64,000 nt of DNA from Tatumella ptyseos ATCC 33301 (GCF_000735525.1 NZ_JMPR01000004.1:186001-250000); one strand, 5' to 3'; shown: positions 28,542 to 38,886, counted from the first letter of the stretch. Notes: generated by a model not told the origin, from the letters alone. A program made the numbers and translations.

Positions 28542-28678
28542 GTTCTTTACATTCCTGCAGAACAACTTATGTTACCACGCTCAAGGTCCCGGTGTCGCTT
28601 TAACGCTCAGATTTCATGGCAATGACTGCCCGGGATGTCTGTAGGGTTCACCGCAAGTAATTTAAGCGTAGCAAGAGA

Positions 28679-29155
28679 TTACAGGTATTCCACCCGCAGG
28701 ATCTCATATTCCACATCGCCGCCCGGCGTTTTGATAATGGCGACATCATCTGCCTGTTTTGCAATCAAACCACGTGCCATAGGTGAATTCACAGAAATCA
28801 GATTTTGCTTAAAATCAGCTTCATCATCACCCACGATGCGGTAAGTCGACTCTTCATCGGTCGCGGTGTTATAAACCGTCACAGTTGAACCAAAAATAAC
28901 CCGTCCTGTGGCTGGCATTTTAGTCACATCAATGATCTGTGCGTTTGATAATTTCGCTTCGATTTCCTGAATACGCCCTTCACAAAAACCCTGCTCTTCA
29001 CGAGCTGCATGATATTCGGCATTCTCTTTTAAATCCCCGTGTTCACGGGCTTCCGCGATTGAGGCAATGATCCGCGGACGTTTAACTGTTTTTAATTCTT
29101 CCAGTTCTATACGCAGTTTCTCAGCCCCACGCAGCGTCATAGGAACCTGACTCAT
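28679..29155 (-). CDS. greA: Transcript cleavage factor GreA
   Basis: A 158-residue factor, the standard length, that inserts its coiled-coil into the RNA polymerase secondary channel and induces cleavage of backtracked RNA. The coiled-coil tip has the acidic residues in [20 protein letters not shown], followed by [21 protein letters not shown]; the C-terminal FKBP-like domain includes [21 protein letters not shown] and [11 protein letters not shown]. It is divergent from dacB across 244 bp that should contain both promoters. AGGAG lies upstream of the ATG at 29155. Confidence 0.98.
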   Translation of the reverse strand: MSQVPMTLRGAEKLRIELEELKTVKRPRIIASIAEAREHGDLKENAEYHAAREEQGFCEGRIQEIEAKLSNAQIIDVTKMPATGRVIFGSTVTVYNTATDEESTYRIVGDDEADFKQNLISVNSPMARGLIAKQADDVAIIKTPGGDVEYEILRVEYL

Positions 29156-29399
29156 CTTAAACTCCTCGTTATCTTATGTGTAGAAGTGTCATCCTGACTG
29201 ATGACTGCAGAAAACAACGTTCTGCAACGCGTTAATTTCAGAATAAAACAACCCTGTCCGGGGCAATATTCACCACAGACAAGGATCAATTTTTCATTTT
29301 GATACGTATTTTACCCCGGAGTTCCCTATGGGTCATCGTTTACTTTGCCCTATAAGGGGACGTAGTATTGCGACTTCCTCCGTTACTTAGCCCGAGATT

Positions 29400-30836
29400 A
29401 TGCGATTTTTACGACTTATATCAGGATTGACTCTCGCTTTTACTCTGCAGGCCCAGGCAGCTATTCCTGTAGAGCAATATACACAATATCTGCCGACCGG
29501 GGCCAGTCTGGCATTTCTGGCAGAAAAAGTCGGCTCGCAGGAACCTTTGGTCAACTATCATGGTGAGCAAATGGCGCTGCCGGCCAGTACCATGAAAATT
29601 TTCACGGCGCTGAGCGCTTTGCTGGAGCTGGGCAAAGATTTCAGATTCCGTACCACGTTTGAAACCTCCGGGAAAATCAGTAACGGAACATTACAAGGGG
29701 ATCTGGTCGCCCGGTTTGCCGGCGACCCGAGCTTTACCCGCCAGGATCTGCGGGCCATGGTCAGCAGCCTCAAAAAACAGGGTATTACCCATATTGATGG
29801 CAACCTGGTGATCGATACCTCTGTGTTCGCCAGCCATGATGCGGCGCCGGGCTGGCCCTGGAATGACCTGACACAATGTTTTGATGCCCCACCGGGGGCT
29901 GCAATTATCGATAAAAACTGTTTCTCAGTGGCGCTGTACAGCGCTGATACGCCGGGGAAAAATGCGTATATCCGTATCGCGTCTTATTATCCTGCGCATA
30001 TGTTCAGTGAAGTACGGACGATTGCCCCTGACTCCGGTGAAGGGCAATATTGCGAGCTGGATGTCGTGCCGGGCGAACTGAACCGCTACACCCTGACCGG
30101 CTGTCTGCGTAAACGGGCAGACCCGTTACCGTTAGCGTTTGCCGTACAGAACGGCGCGGCCTGGGCAGGAGAGATCCTGCGTGATGAATTACGTCAGGCG
30201 GATATCGACTATACCGGCCATCTTCTGCGTCGCACGCAGCCGACGCCTCCGGCGACGCTGCTGGCCAGCCATGACTCGGCACCTCTGCATGATTTGCTGC
30301 ACCATATGCTGAAGGTGTCCGATAACATGTATGCGGATACCATTTTCCGGACGATCGGCCACTACTATTTCAATGTCCCGGGAACCTACCGTGCCGGTTC
30401 AGATGCGGTCAGACGTATTCTGCGGGAAAAAGCGGGTATTGATTTAGGCAATACCGTTCAGATGGACGGGTCAGGGTTATCACGTCATGACCTGGTTTCT
30501 CCGGCAACGATGATGCAGGCCCTGCAATATATCGGTAAAAATGACAGCACTCTGGACTTTATCAGTATGCTGCCGTTGTCCGGCCATGACGGCACACTGC
30601 AGTATCGTGGCGGACTGCATGAAGCCGGTGTTGACGGTAAGCTGTCTGCGAAAACCGGTTCACTGCAAGGGGTTTATAACCTGGCCGGATTCCTGACCAC
30701 GGCCAGCGGTACCCGGATTGCCTTTGTGCAGTACCTTTCCGGTTACGCAGTACCGCCTCAGGACCAGCGAACCCGCCGTGCCCCGCTGGTACGGTTTGAA
30801 AGTCGTCTGTATCGCGATTTATATCAGCAATACTAA
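29400..30836 (+). CDS. dacB: D-alanyl-D-alanine carboxypeptidase/endopeptidase (PBP4)
   Basis: A 478-residue class C penicillin-binding protein (E. coli 477). The signal peptide is MRFLRLISGLTLAFTLQAQA, cleaved near AIPVEQ; the enzyme then acts in the periplasm, trimming D-Ala and cutting peptide cross-links. The active-site motifs are intact: SxxK in PASTMKIF, SDN in KVSDNMYAD, and KTG in SAKTGSLQG. The large insertion domain between SxxK and SDN, typical of PBP4, is present. Divergent from greA. Its downstream neighbour in E. coli is the convergent obgE; here the enterobactin locus stands in between. Confidence 0.97.
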   Translation: MRFLRLISGLTLAFTLQAQAAIPVEQYTQYLPTGASLAFLAEKVGSQEPLVNYHGEQMALPASTMKIFTALSALLELGKDFRFRTTFETSGKISNGTLQGDLVARFAGDPSFTRQDLRAMVSSLKKQGITHIDGNLVIDTSVFASHDAAPGWPWNDLTQCFDAPPGAAIIDKNCFSVALYSADTPGKNAYIRIASYYPAHMFSEVRTIAPDSGEGQYCELDVVPGELNRYTLTGCLRKRADPLPLAFAVQNGAAWAGEILRDELRQADIDYTGHLLRRTQPTPPATLLASHDSAPLHDLLHHMLKVSDNMYADTIFRTIGHYYFNVPGTYRAGSDAVRRILREKAGIDLGNTVQMDGSGLSRHDLVSPATMMQALQYIGKNDSTLDFISMLPLSGHDGTLQYRGGLHEAGVDGKLSAKTGSLQGVYNLAGFLTTASGTRIAFVQYLSGYAVPPQDQRTRRAPLVRFESRLYRDLYQQY

Positions 30837-30845
30837 CGGGCAAAG

Positions 30846-30880
30846 AAAAAGCCGCTTTCAGTCATGAAAGCGGCTTTTTT
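30846..30880 (+). terminator. dacB terminator
   Basis: A ten-base stem (GCCGCTTTCA at 30851-30860 with TGAAAGCGGC at 30865-30874) with a four-base loop, preceded by AAAAA and followed by six Ts. It lies 15 bp after dacB and also faces the end of the convergent fepA, so it marks the left edge of the enterobactin locus. Confidence 0.92.
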
Positions 30881-30906
30881 ATGGGTGATGCATTATCAGA
30901 ACAGGA

Positions 30907-33237
30907 TCAGAAGTGAGTATTCAGACTCATATAGAAGGTTCTGCCTGATTCATTGTACGTGTTGGCACCTGCACCGTAGATAGTGATCGGATCGACCACG
31001 CCCGTAGAGGTGATAGTGCCGGTCGACTGGGCATTTCCTTCACGGAAGTGGCGTTTATCAAAGATATTTTCGATGCCGGCGGTCAGGCTGACATTTTTCG
31101 TCGCATCCCAGGTCGCGCTGGCACCAATAATGCTGTACGGACTGACTTCGCGGGTATCCGGATAACTCACCACATTACCGCGGTAATCAAGCCGTTTAGG
31201 TTTCTGACGACCATACCAGGTCAGGGTTGTCGCTAAAGACAGGTCTTCGCGCGCCTGCCAGGTCAGACCGGAGTTCAGCGTAAACTGCGGGATAACAGAT
31301 AAGCGATCACCGGTGGTTTTGTTTTTGCTCTGCAACATCCAGGTCATATTATTATTCCAGCTAAGTGTGTCAGTCACCGGAATATTCAATGTGCCTTCCA
31401 ATCCTTCCACCAGCGCTTTCGGGACGTTTTGCCATTGGTAGATATAGGTTCCGGTACTGCTGGTTCCGATAGAATGTGTACCCGCCTCAATCTTGTTGCG
31501 ATAGTCATTACGGAACCAGGTGATACCCGCCTGCAAACCGGCATCATCTTTGTACTCCAGCCCCACTTCTTTATTGACGCTGGTTTCGGCTTTCAGGTTA
31601 TCGTTACCCATCAGATAACATCCGGGTCCCGAACCGGCATATCCATTACATCCCTGCCCGTTACTGTAGAGGATATAACTCCGGTTCGTCTGATACAGAT
31701 TCGGCGCTTTATAAGCCCGGGCAATCCCCATTTTCAGGGTGACATTATCTGTCAGGTTCTGCGACAGGTTCAGGGACGGACTCCAGTTAGTCCCTGAAAT
31801 GGTATGATGATCAAAACGCAATGCCGGGGTCAGCACAGTACTGTCGGTAATATCCATATTATCTTCAGCGAACAGCGAGAAAATATCGGCGCTGGAGTAA
31901 GGGTTACGGGTACCGGTAGTCACGCCGTCAATAGCGCCCCCGGTACGGTCCCCTGTCAGTGCCTGACTGGTGGAAATACCGTCTTTCATTTTTTGCTGGT
32001 TCCATTCCGTTCCCAGCGTCAGGTTCTGGTTAACCAGCGCGGTAAACGGAATGCTGACTTCGCTGTGCAGCAGAACATCACTTAAATCGATATCCGAGAA
32101 GCCGGCATTGGTATTAAAAATACCTTCCGTACCGCCGGCCAGCCCTTCGGTGATCCTGGAGTTACGGGTTCTTTCGTACTGGGCATAAGTGTTGGTGCTG
32201 ATACCGTTGTCCCAGACCCCTGTCCATGTCAGCGCATAGTTCTGACGGTAAATACGGTTAGTTTCTTTACCGTACATAGACTTCACGTAGGCCGAGGTAT
32301 TGGTATTCTGCGTATCGCCGGCATAGAGGTTACCCTGACGGCTGGTGCCAGCTTCAAATTCAAGGTGCTGATTATGGGCAAATTCCCAGTTCAGTTTGCC
32401 GTGCAATTCTTTATCAATAACCCCTTCGCGTCCTGCCGGGTAGCTACCTGCATAGGAACCACTGCGGGGAGTGGTATGGTCTTCATTGATATCATAGGCA
32501 TCTGCCTGCGTCTTATCCAGGTTGCCCCAGAGACTGAATGTCAGGCTGTCAGATACCGGCCCCATCAGGCTGAAGTTAGTCCGTTTGGTGGAACCTTCAG
32601 ACTTGTGCTGCGGGGCATTCAGATAGGTATCCCAGGAACCGTGCCACTGACTGGTCGCTTGTTTGGTAATGATATTGACCACCCCTCCCATCGCACCATT
32701 ACCGTAACGGGCAGCCGCAGGGCCACGGATGACTTCGATACGTTCGATCATTTCCGGCGGTACCCAGCCGGTGTCACCGCGGGTATCACGCTCGCCCCGC
32801 CAGCCAAAGCGGACAGAATTGCGACTGGACACCGGTTTACCATCGATCAGGATCAGGGTATTTTCCGGCCCCATACCACGAATATCGATCTGCCGGTTAT
32901 TTCCGCGCTGACCACTGGTGGAGTTTCCGGTCAGGTTGACGCCCGGCATGGTGCGGATGATTTCTGACACATCACGGGCTGGCGGATGTTTACGGATTTC
33001 ATCCGCAGTAATGGTCGACACACCGGGTGCCTGTAGATTTTGTAGTCTGGCGGTCACAAGAAGCGTGCCACTCCCGGCCTGCGTCTTACTGTCTTGCGCC
33101 TGAGTTGTCACTTGCTGCTGGCTGGCCGACATCCCTGTCACAGCCGCGGTCTCTGCCGCCATCACCTGAAAAGAAAAAAAGGCGCTGACGCCCAGCTCAA
33201 GACAAATCGCAGTTGAAAGTCGGGATAATTTTTTCAT
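30907..33237 (-). CDS. fepA: TonB-dependent ferric enterobactin receptor FepA
   Basis: A 776-residue outer-membrane receptor close to E. coli FepA (746). The signal peptide ends near FSFQVMA and is followed by a polar, glutamine-rich stretch and the TonB-box region GTLLVTAR. The plug domain carries LQAPGVSTITADEIRK, TSGQRGNNRQIDIRGMGPEN and GPAAARYGNGAMGGVVNI; the 22-strand barrel ends in the terminal phenylalanine (SLNTHF) required for assembly. The mature N-terminus is some 25 residues longer than in E. coli. It is divergent from fes; the 250 bp between them holds the Fur-type operator. FepA brings ferric enterobactin into the periplasm with TonB-ExbBD energy. Confidence 0.97.
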   Translation of the reverse strand: MKKLSRLSTAICLELGVSAFFSFQVMAAETAAVTGMSASQQQVTTQAQDSKTQAGSGTLLVTARLQNLQAPGVSTITADEIRKHPPARDVSEIIRTMPGVNLTGNSTSGQRGNNRQIDIRGMGPENTLILIDGKPVSSRNSVRFGWRGERDTRGDTGWVPPEMIERIEVIRGPAAARYGNGAMGGVVNIITKQATSQWHGSWDTYLNAPQHKSEGSTKRTNFSLMGPVSDSLTFSLWGNLDKTQADAYDINEDHTTPRSGSYAGSYPAGREGVIDKELHGKLNWEFAHNQHLEFEAGTSRQGNLYAGDTQNTNTSAYVKSMYGKETNRIYRQNYALTWTGVWDNGISTNTYAQYERTRNSRITEGLAGGTEGIFNTNAGFSDIDLSDVLLHSEVSIPFTALVNQNLTLGTEWNQQKMKDGISTSQALTGDRTGGAIDGVTTGTRNPYSSADIFSLFAEDNMDITDSTVLTPALRFDHHTISGTNWSPSLNLSQNLTDNVTLKMGIARAYKAPNLYQTNRSYILYSNGQGCNGYAGSGPGCYLMGNDNLKAETSVNKEVGLEYKDDAGLQAGITWFRNDYRNKIEAGTHSIGTSSTGTYIYQWQNVPKALVEGLEGTLNIPVTDTLSWNNNMTWMLQSKNKTTGDRLSVIPQFTLNSGLTWQAREDLSLATTLTWYGRQKPKRLDYRGNVVSYPDTREVSPYSIIGASATWDATKNVSLTAGIENIFDKRHFREGNAQSTGTITSTGVVDPITIYGAGANTYNESGRTFYMSLNTHF

Positions 33238-33424
33238 TATGGGGATCCTGGTCCTCTGCCATGGGGAATGTGATGGCGAGGAACCGCTTATTTAGCCACT
33301 ATTTTAAAAAGTTTTAGCTGCAGTCCGCGACGGACAACTGCTTATGCTCTGTGCGCCTGAAAAAGGTTCAAAGGCAACGAACAGTTGATTAAGTGCGACA
33401 ACGGCAGGCGGTGAAACAGACTAT

Positions 33425-33475
33425 TGCAAATGGAAATAGTTATCAATAGTATTATCAATACTATTACCCTTTATT
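33425..33475. promoter_or_regulatory. Putative Fur operator between fepA and fes
   Basis: An AT-rich stretch between the divergent genes includes two exact copies of TATCAATA (33441-33448 and 33453-33460), 12 bp apart, within overlapping GATAAT-type hexamers when read on the minus strand. In E. coli the fepA-fes gap holds a well-studied Fur site of similar composition. I could not find a clean 19-bp match, so the exact box is uncertain. Confidence 0.6.
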
Positions 33476-33493
33476 GATCTGAACACGGTGCCG

Positions 33494-34738
33494 ATGGTGA
33501 CCCCTGAATGGCTTATCTCTCCCGGAACTGACTTCTGGTGGCAACAACAGCAACAACGAGGATTACCCTTGATCGAGCGGTTGGAAAACGCGCTCTGCCG
33601 GGTCACCTTCCTCTGGCGTGACCCGCAGGGTAGCGAAAAAACGTCAGCCTTCCGGCATGTCTGGATTAATATCACCGGTATTACGGATCATCATCAGCCG
33701 GCCCCCCCCCGCTCCTTACAGCGGATCACCGGCAGCGATGTCTGGTACTGGCAGACCGAACTCCCGGCCGACTGGCGCGGCAGCTATTGCCTGATCCCGG
33801 ATACGTCTGCCGAATCGCCGGAGAGGTTAACCGACCTTGGTCAGCGCAAGGATTGGTGGCGCGAAAAGTTTGCCATCGCCGGTCATGACCCGCTGAACCC
33901 GCTGCGCCCCTGGCAGGGTGGACGGGGCATGTCAGTCTCTCCGCTGCATATGCCGGAGGCACCCTGCCAGGCCGACTGGGCTCCGCTGGATCAGGGGCAC
34001 GTCTTACCCCTGAACATCCGCCGGTTACAGTGGCACAGTCAGCGACTGAATAATCAACGCACTGTCTGGCTCTGCGAGACAGGCCGGCCTGAAGCCCCGA
34101 ACCGCCCCCTGGTATTGCTGCTCGACGGACAGTTCTGGGCTGAACAGATGCCGGTGGCAGCCCCCCTGCAGTCCCTGACAGATCGGCAAAAACTACCACC
34201 TGCCATCTACGTCATGATAGATACCATCGATCGTCAGCACCGCAGTCATGAGTTGCCCTGTAATGAAGATTTCTGGTTAGCGGTGCAGCAGGAACTTTTG
34301 CCGCTGATTTCCCGGCAGACCGGCTGGCAGCACAACGCCGCCCGCACTCTGGTTGCCGGAGAGAGTTTCGGTGGCCTTGCCGCGGTCTATGCCACGCTAA
34401 CCTGGCCGGACGTTTTCGGCAATGCTATCAGCCTGTCCGGGTCGTTCTGGTGGCCTCAGCGCGGAGGCACCCGGGGTGTTCTGACCCGCGAACTGGACGA
34501 AGGCCATTTCTCCTCTCATCCGCGAAAAATCTATCTTGAGGCGGGCCGCCGTGAACCGGTGGTTTGGCAGGCCGGTGATGAACTTTTCCGGGCATTACAA
34601 CGCCGGAATATCGAGGCAACCCTGACGCAGATTGAGGGCGGGCACGATGCGCTATGCTGGCGCGGAGGGCTGCTGAGCGGGTTACAGGCGTTGCTCGGCC
34701 CCGGTGAGTCATCCCCCTTCCCTGAAAGCGACGAATAA
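33494..34738 (+). CDS. fes: Enterochelin esterase Fes
   Basis: A 414-residue cytosolic esterase that hydrolyses ferric enterobactin to release iron. The N-terminal domain includes VTFLWRDPQGSEKTSAF and ITGVTDHHQ-like ITGITDHHQ; the C-terminal alpha/beta-hydrolase domain has LVLLLDGQFWAEQMP, the nucleophile motif GESFGG, and the catalytic histidine in EGGHDALCWRGG. Start choice is open among GTG 33488, ATG 33494 and GTG 33497, none with a good Shine-Dalgarno sequence. A run of nine Cs at 33702-33710 lies within the frame. ybdZ starts ten bases after the stop. It is a little longer than the E. coli protein (400). Confidence 0.95.
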   Translation: MVTPEWLISPGTDFWWQQQQQRGLPLIERLENALCRVTFLWRDPQGSEKTSAFRHVWINITGITDHHQPAPPRSLQRITGSDVWYWQTELPADWRGSYCLIPDTSAESPERLTDLGQRKDWWREKFAIAGHDPLNPLRPWQGGRGMSVSPLHMPEAPCQADWAPLDQGHVLPLNIRRLQWHSQRLNNQRTVWLCETGRPEAPNRPLVLLLDGQFWAEQMPVAAPLQSLTDRQKLPPAIYVMIDTIDRQHRSHELPCNEDFWLAVQQELLPLISRQTGWQHNAARTLVAGESFGGLAAVYATLTWPDVFGNAISLSGSFWWPQRGGTRGVLTRELDEGHFSSHPRKIYLEAGRREPVVWQAGDELFRALQRRNIEATLTQIEGGHDALCWRGGLLSGLQALLGPGESSPFPESDE

Positions 34739-34748
34739 GGAGCCTGAC

Positions 34749-34970
34749 GTGGATCATCTGCATCCTTTTGACCAGCCAGAGGCAACGGCCTGTGTTTTAA
34801 AAAACCACCAGCAACAGTACAGCGTGTGGCCTGACCGGATGGAAATCCCGGCCGGCTGGGAACAGGTCGCGGGCCCGGACACACTGGAACAGTGCCTGCT
34901 CTGGCTGGAAAAGAACGGGGATACGCTTCGTCCCGCGTCATTTACCGCCCGGGAAAATCATCATGACTGA
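34749..34970 (+). CDS. ybdZ: MbtH-like protein YbdZ
   Basis: A 73-residue MbtH-family protein that binds the EntF adenylation domain and supports its activity. It shows the family pattern: PFDQPEATACVLKNHQQQYSVWP, then IPAGWEQV and the tail around CLLWLE and LRPASF, with the conserved tryptophans. The frame is open from 34704, inside fes, but AAGGAG at 34737-34742 is correctly placed for GTG 34749. The 3' end overlaps the entF start by eight bases, so the two are translationally coupled, as in E. coli. Confidence 0.94.
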   Translation: MDHLHPFDQPEATACVLKNHQQQYSVWPDRMEIPAGWEQVAGPDTLEQCLLWLEKNGDTLRPASFTARENHHD

Positions 34971-37900
34971 GAAACAAAATACGTTACCGCTGGTAGCCGC
35001 TCAGCCGGGGATCTGGCTGGCTGATCAGCTGTCCCCCCACCGCAATGCCTACGCTGTTGCCCACCTGATAGATATTCCCGGCGAACTTTCTCAGCCGGTG
35101 CTCAGTGCGGCCATTATCAGCGCTATGGCCAGCGCCGATACTCTCCGGATGCGGTATGAAGAGCAGGACGGCGAAGCGGTACAAATTCCTGGTCCGCTCC
35201 CGGCTATCGTCCCGGAATATCATGATTTACGGCAGGAAACAAACCCCCGGGCCGTCGCTGAAGACTACATTCGCCGGGATCTCGATAGCGATCTGCGTAT
35301 CACCTCCGGAAAACCTCTGTACCGGCATCTGTTATTACAGATTGGCGATACGCACTGGCTCTGGTACCAGCGTTATCACCATATCGCCGTGGATGGCTTC
35401 AGTTTTGCCGCACTGACCCGGCATATCGCCGGGCTGTATACCGCAAGGATGCAGAAAACGCCGGAAACATCATCACCTTTTATTCCGTTCTCTGCCGTCG
35501 TCGACGAATACCTGCAGTATCAGGATTCTCCCGCATGGCAACGCGACAGCCGCTACTGGCAGGAAAAGCTGGCCACACTTCCGTCTCCGGTGACGTTATC
35601 GGAACAGACTCTCTCCGGGCAGGTCCCGGGCATCCGACTGATACGTCAGCAACAGGTGCTGCCCGCTGCCGGATTACAACCGCTCAGTGAACAATTTACC
35701 GCTCACGGGTTAACACTGACCGATGGCGCTATCGCTCTGGTATCTCTGTGGCTGGCCCGACTGACAGGACAACAACCGTTCAGCGCCGGGTTTATCTTTA
35801 TGCGCCGTCTTGGCTCAGCAGCCCTGTGTGCCACCGGACCGGTCATTAACGTCTTACCGATGGCGGTCGATTATGATCCGGAACTGACTCTGCCGGCGCT
35901 GGCATCCCGCCTTGCCGCGGAAATCAAAAAAAATCGCCGGCACCAGCGTTTCAACGCTGAGCAAATTATGCGGGATGCCGGTCTGAATGCAGATCATCAC
36001 CCCCTGTACGGACCGGTGATCAACGTCAAAATGTTTGACTACCGTCTGGATTTTGACGGCGTGACCGCAGAAACAGAGCATCTGGCATCGGGGCCGGTGC
36101 GTGATCTTGAAATTGCGCTGTATCCCGGCGAAGACGGGGACCTGACCATCGAACTGCTGGCTAACGCCGAACGTTATACGCCGCAACAACTGGCAGGCTA
36201 TCTGCAACGTCTGCCTCTGCTGGCGGCCCGTTTCGGGGAAAGGCCCGGACTGAAGTGCGGCGATGCCGGACTTCTGACGGAGGATGAAGCCCGTCAGATC
36301 CGTGATCTCAACCAGACACAGGTCCCGTTAGTGCCGGAAACGTTGTACAGCCTGCTTCGCCGGCAGGCCGAACGTACACCGGAAGCCGTGGCGCTGGCAG
36401 ATATTCATCACACACTGACCTACCATGAGATGCACCGGCAGGTACTCGCTCTGGCACAACAACTGAACGATGCCGGAGTCAGGCGCGGGGATATTGTTGC
36501 GGTGGCTTTGCCCCGCTCCGTTTTCCTTTCGCTGGCATTGCAGGCGATCGTCTGCGTCGGTGCCGTCTGGCTGCCTCTGGATACCGGTTATCCGGATGAA
36601 CGTTTGCAGTTTATGCTGGAGGATGCCGCACCGGCCTTGCTGATCACCGGAAGTGCTCTGGCTGAGCGATTCCGGAAACTCAGCACCGTCCCGGCCTGTT
36701 ACTATCAGTCGTTACTTCCGGAACCGTCACCGGATATCACGTTTGAGCCACCGGCCCCGCAGGATGGTGCGTATCTGATCTATACCTCAGGGTCGACCGG
36801 TCGGCCGAAAGGAGTGCTGGTCGGACACCAGGCCATTGTTAACCGCTTGCTGTGGATGCAGGACAGTTATCCGCTCACGGCTCAGGATGTGGTCTTACAG
36901 AAAACACCGGCCAGCTTTGATGTCTCGGTGTGGGAGTTTTTCTGGCCACTGATCACCGGGGCCCGCCTGATGATGGCCCCTCCGGAGGCCCATCGTGAGC
37001 CGGATATTCTGCTGCAACTGATGCTTGATTACCGTATCACCACGCTGCATTTTGTTCCGTCGATGTTATCGGCCTTTATCACCACACTCTGTGCAGAAAG
37101 TGCACGTCGCCTGGGAAACCAGTTACAACGGGTATTTTGCAGCGGTGAGGCCCTGCCGACTGCACTGGCACGTCAGTGGGAGTCTGTCTGCGGTGCCCCT
37201 CTGCATAATCTCTATGGACCGACCGAAGCCGCGGTGGATGTCAGCAGTTATCCGGCCTTCGGGCCGGAGTTAGCCGCCGTCACCGGTAACAGCGTACCGA
37301 TTGGTTATCCGGTCTGGAACACCGGTTTACATGTGCTCGACAACCGTTTCAGATCGCTCCCTGCCGGTGTGGCCGGGGAGCTTTGGCTCAGTGGAGTGCA
37401 ACTGGCGAAAGGCTATCTGGGTCGCCCGGGGCTGACCGCCTCCCGCTTTGTGGCACTGCCCGGTGGCGAGGGTGAACGGATGTACCGGACCGGAGATGTA
37501 GTACGTCGTCTGGCCAGCGGCGCCATTGAATACCTGGGCCGTAATGACGATCAGCTGAAAATTCGTGGCCAGCGCATTGAACTGACAGAAATAGACCACC
37601 AGCTACTGCAACTGCCGGGCATTGATCAGGCGGTGACGCTGGCAAGAACCCTGGGTCCACAGAGCGAAGGATGGGAAGACTCACGTCAGCTGATCGCCTA
37701 TGTGATAAGCCCGGTGCCGGTGAACAGCGGGCAGATAATGACAGCTCTGCAAGCCTGCCTGCCACCGCCCATGGTGCCGGTCGCCATTATGCAGGTCGAT
37801 GCCTTCCCGCTGAGTCCTAACGGAAAGCTGGATCGTAAAGCCCTGCCTCTGCCTTCTGTACAATGCGATACGGTCCGGCGCGCCCCTGCCCCCGGGCTGG

Positions 37901-38877
37901 AAAGCCAGCTGGCGGCAGAGTTTGCTGCACTGCTGAACTGTGACTCTGTCTCTGCCGGCGATGATTTCTTTGCGCTGGGCGGCCATTCCCTGCTGGCGAT
38001 GCGCCTTGCTGCCCGGCTGCGTCGGGTACTGCAACGTCAGGTCACGGTCGGTCAGATTATGGTGGCTCCGAGCGTGGAAAAACTGGCTGCACTGATCAGT
38101 GAGCCCGCAGAGGATCCTGCCCGCCGTGCCGGTTATGAACCTCTGCTGCCGCTGCGTCAGAGTAGCGGCCCGACCTTATTCTGCTTCCATCCGGCCTCCG
38201 GCTTTGCCTGGCAGTTCAGTGTACTGCGCAGGTATCTGGACCCGCGCTGGTCAGTCATCGGTGTTCAGTCCCCGTCTGCCGACGGTATTCTCAACCGGAG
38301 CCGGGACATTAATGAACTCTGCGATGACCATCTGCAGCGACTGCGTGAGCATCAGCCCCACGGCCCCTATTACCTTACCGGCTACTCTCTTGGGGGAACG
38401 CTGGCACAGGGGATCGCGGCACGCCTGGAAGCCGCCGGCGAAGACGTGGCATTCCTCGGGTTACTTGATACCTGGCCGCCGGAAACTCAGCGCTGGGATC
38501 AGCGACAGGGTGAAAATCTGCCGGACCCGGCCGTGCTGGCCGAAGTGGATCGGGAGCGGGAAACCTTTATGGCCAGCCAGCGGAACCAGGCCGGCGAAGA
38601 TATGTCGGTGATGTTTGATATCATCAGTGCTAACTATAGCAGTGCGGTCAGGCTACTGGGGACCGCGACCAGCGCCCGTTTCGGGGGGAAAGCCACGTTG
38701 TTTGTCGCGGAGAAAACCCGCCAGCCGGGGATGGAAGCTGACCAGTGCTGGGCACCGTATATCGGCCGGACAGAAATTATCCCCGTCCAGTGTGCACATG
38801 CAGAAATATTTGCTGAAGATGTGTTTGCACGGATAGGGCCGGAACTCGACAGAATATTGTCGGCAGCTCTGCGCTAG
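34963..38877 (+). CDS. entF: Enterobactin non-ribosomal peptide synthetase EntF
   Basis: A 1304-residue single-module synthetase (E. coli 1293) that activates serine, joins it to 2,3-dihydroxybenzoate carried by EntB, and cyclises three units into enterobactin. The condensation domain has HHIAVDG with the catalytic histidines at 139-140. The adenylation domain starts near residue 460; its A3 core YTSGSTGRPKG begins at 607, and FDVSVWEFF with TLHFVPSML fits the serine-specific pocket. The carrier domain has the phosphopantetheine Ser1009 in LGGHSLLAM; the thioesterase has Ser1142 in GYSLGG and a C-terminal histidine in CAHAEIF. All catalytic residues are intact. fepE, which follows entF in E. 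coli, is absent. Confidence 0.97.
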   Translation: MTEKQNTLPLVAAQPGIWLADQLSPHRNAYAVAHLIDIPGELSQPVLSAAIISAMASADTLRMRYEEQDGEAVQIPGPLPAIVPEYHDLRQETNPRAVAEDYIRRDLDSDLRITSGKPLYRHLLLQIGDTHWLWYQRYHHIAVDGFSFAALTRHIAGLYTARMQKTPETSSPFIPFSAVVDEYLQYQDSPAWQRDSRYWQEKLATLPSPVTLSEQTLSGQVPGIRLIRQQQVLPAAGLQPLSEQFTAHGLTLTDGAIALVSLWLARLTGQQPFSAGFIFMRRLGSAALCATGPVINVLPMAVDYDPELTLPALASRLAAEIKKNRRHQRFNAEQIMRDAGLNADHHPLYGPVINVKMFDYRLDFDGVTAETEHLASGPVRDLEIALYPGEDGDLTIELLANAERYTPQQLAGYLQRLPLLAARFGERPGLKCGDAGLLTEDEARQIRDLNQTQVPLVPETLYSLLRRQAERTPEAVALADIHHTLTYHEMHRQVLALAQQLNDAGVRRGDIVAVALPRSVFLSLALQAIVCVGAVWLPLDTGYPDERLQFMLEDAAPALLITGSALAERFRKLSTVPACYYQSLLPEPSPDITFEPPAPQDGAYLIYTSGSTGRPKGVLVGHQAIVNRLLWMQDSYPLTAQDVVLQKTPASFDVSVWEFFWPLITGARLMMAPPEAHREPDILLQLMLDYRITTLHFVPSMLSAFITTLCAESARRLGNQLQRVFCSGEALPTALARQWESVCGAPLHNLYGPTEAAVDVSSYPAFGPELAAVTGNSVPIGYPVWNTGLHVLDNRFRSLPAGVAGELWLSGVQLAKGYLGRPGLTASRFVALPGGEGERMYRTGDVVRRLASGAIEYLGRNDDQLKIRGQRIELTEIDHQLLQLPGIDQAVTLARTLGPQSEGWEDSRQLIAYVISPVPVNSGQIMTALQACLPPPMVPVAIMQVDAFPLSPNGKLDRKALPLPSVQCDTVRRAPAPGLESQLAAEFAALLNCDSVSAGDDFFALGGHSLLAMRLAARLRRVLQRQVTVGQIMVAPSVEKLAALISEPAEDPARRAGYEPLLPLRQSSGPTLFCFHPASGFAWQFSVLRRYLDPRWSVIGVQSPSADGILNRSRDINELCDDHLQRLREHQPHGPYYLTGYSLGGTLAQGIAARLEAAGEDVAFLGLLDTWPPETQRWDQRQGENLPDPAVLAEVDRERETFMASQRNQAGEDMSVMFDIISANYSSAVRLLGTATSARFGGKATLFVAEKTRQPGMEADQCWAPYIGRTEIIPVQCAHAEIFAEDVFARIGPELDRILSAALR

Positions 38878-38886
38878 CGGTTCTGT

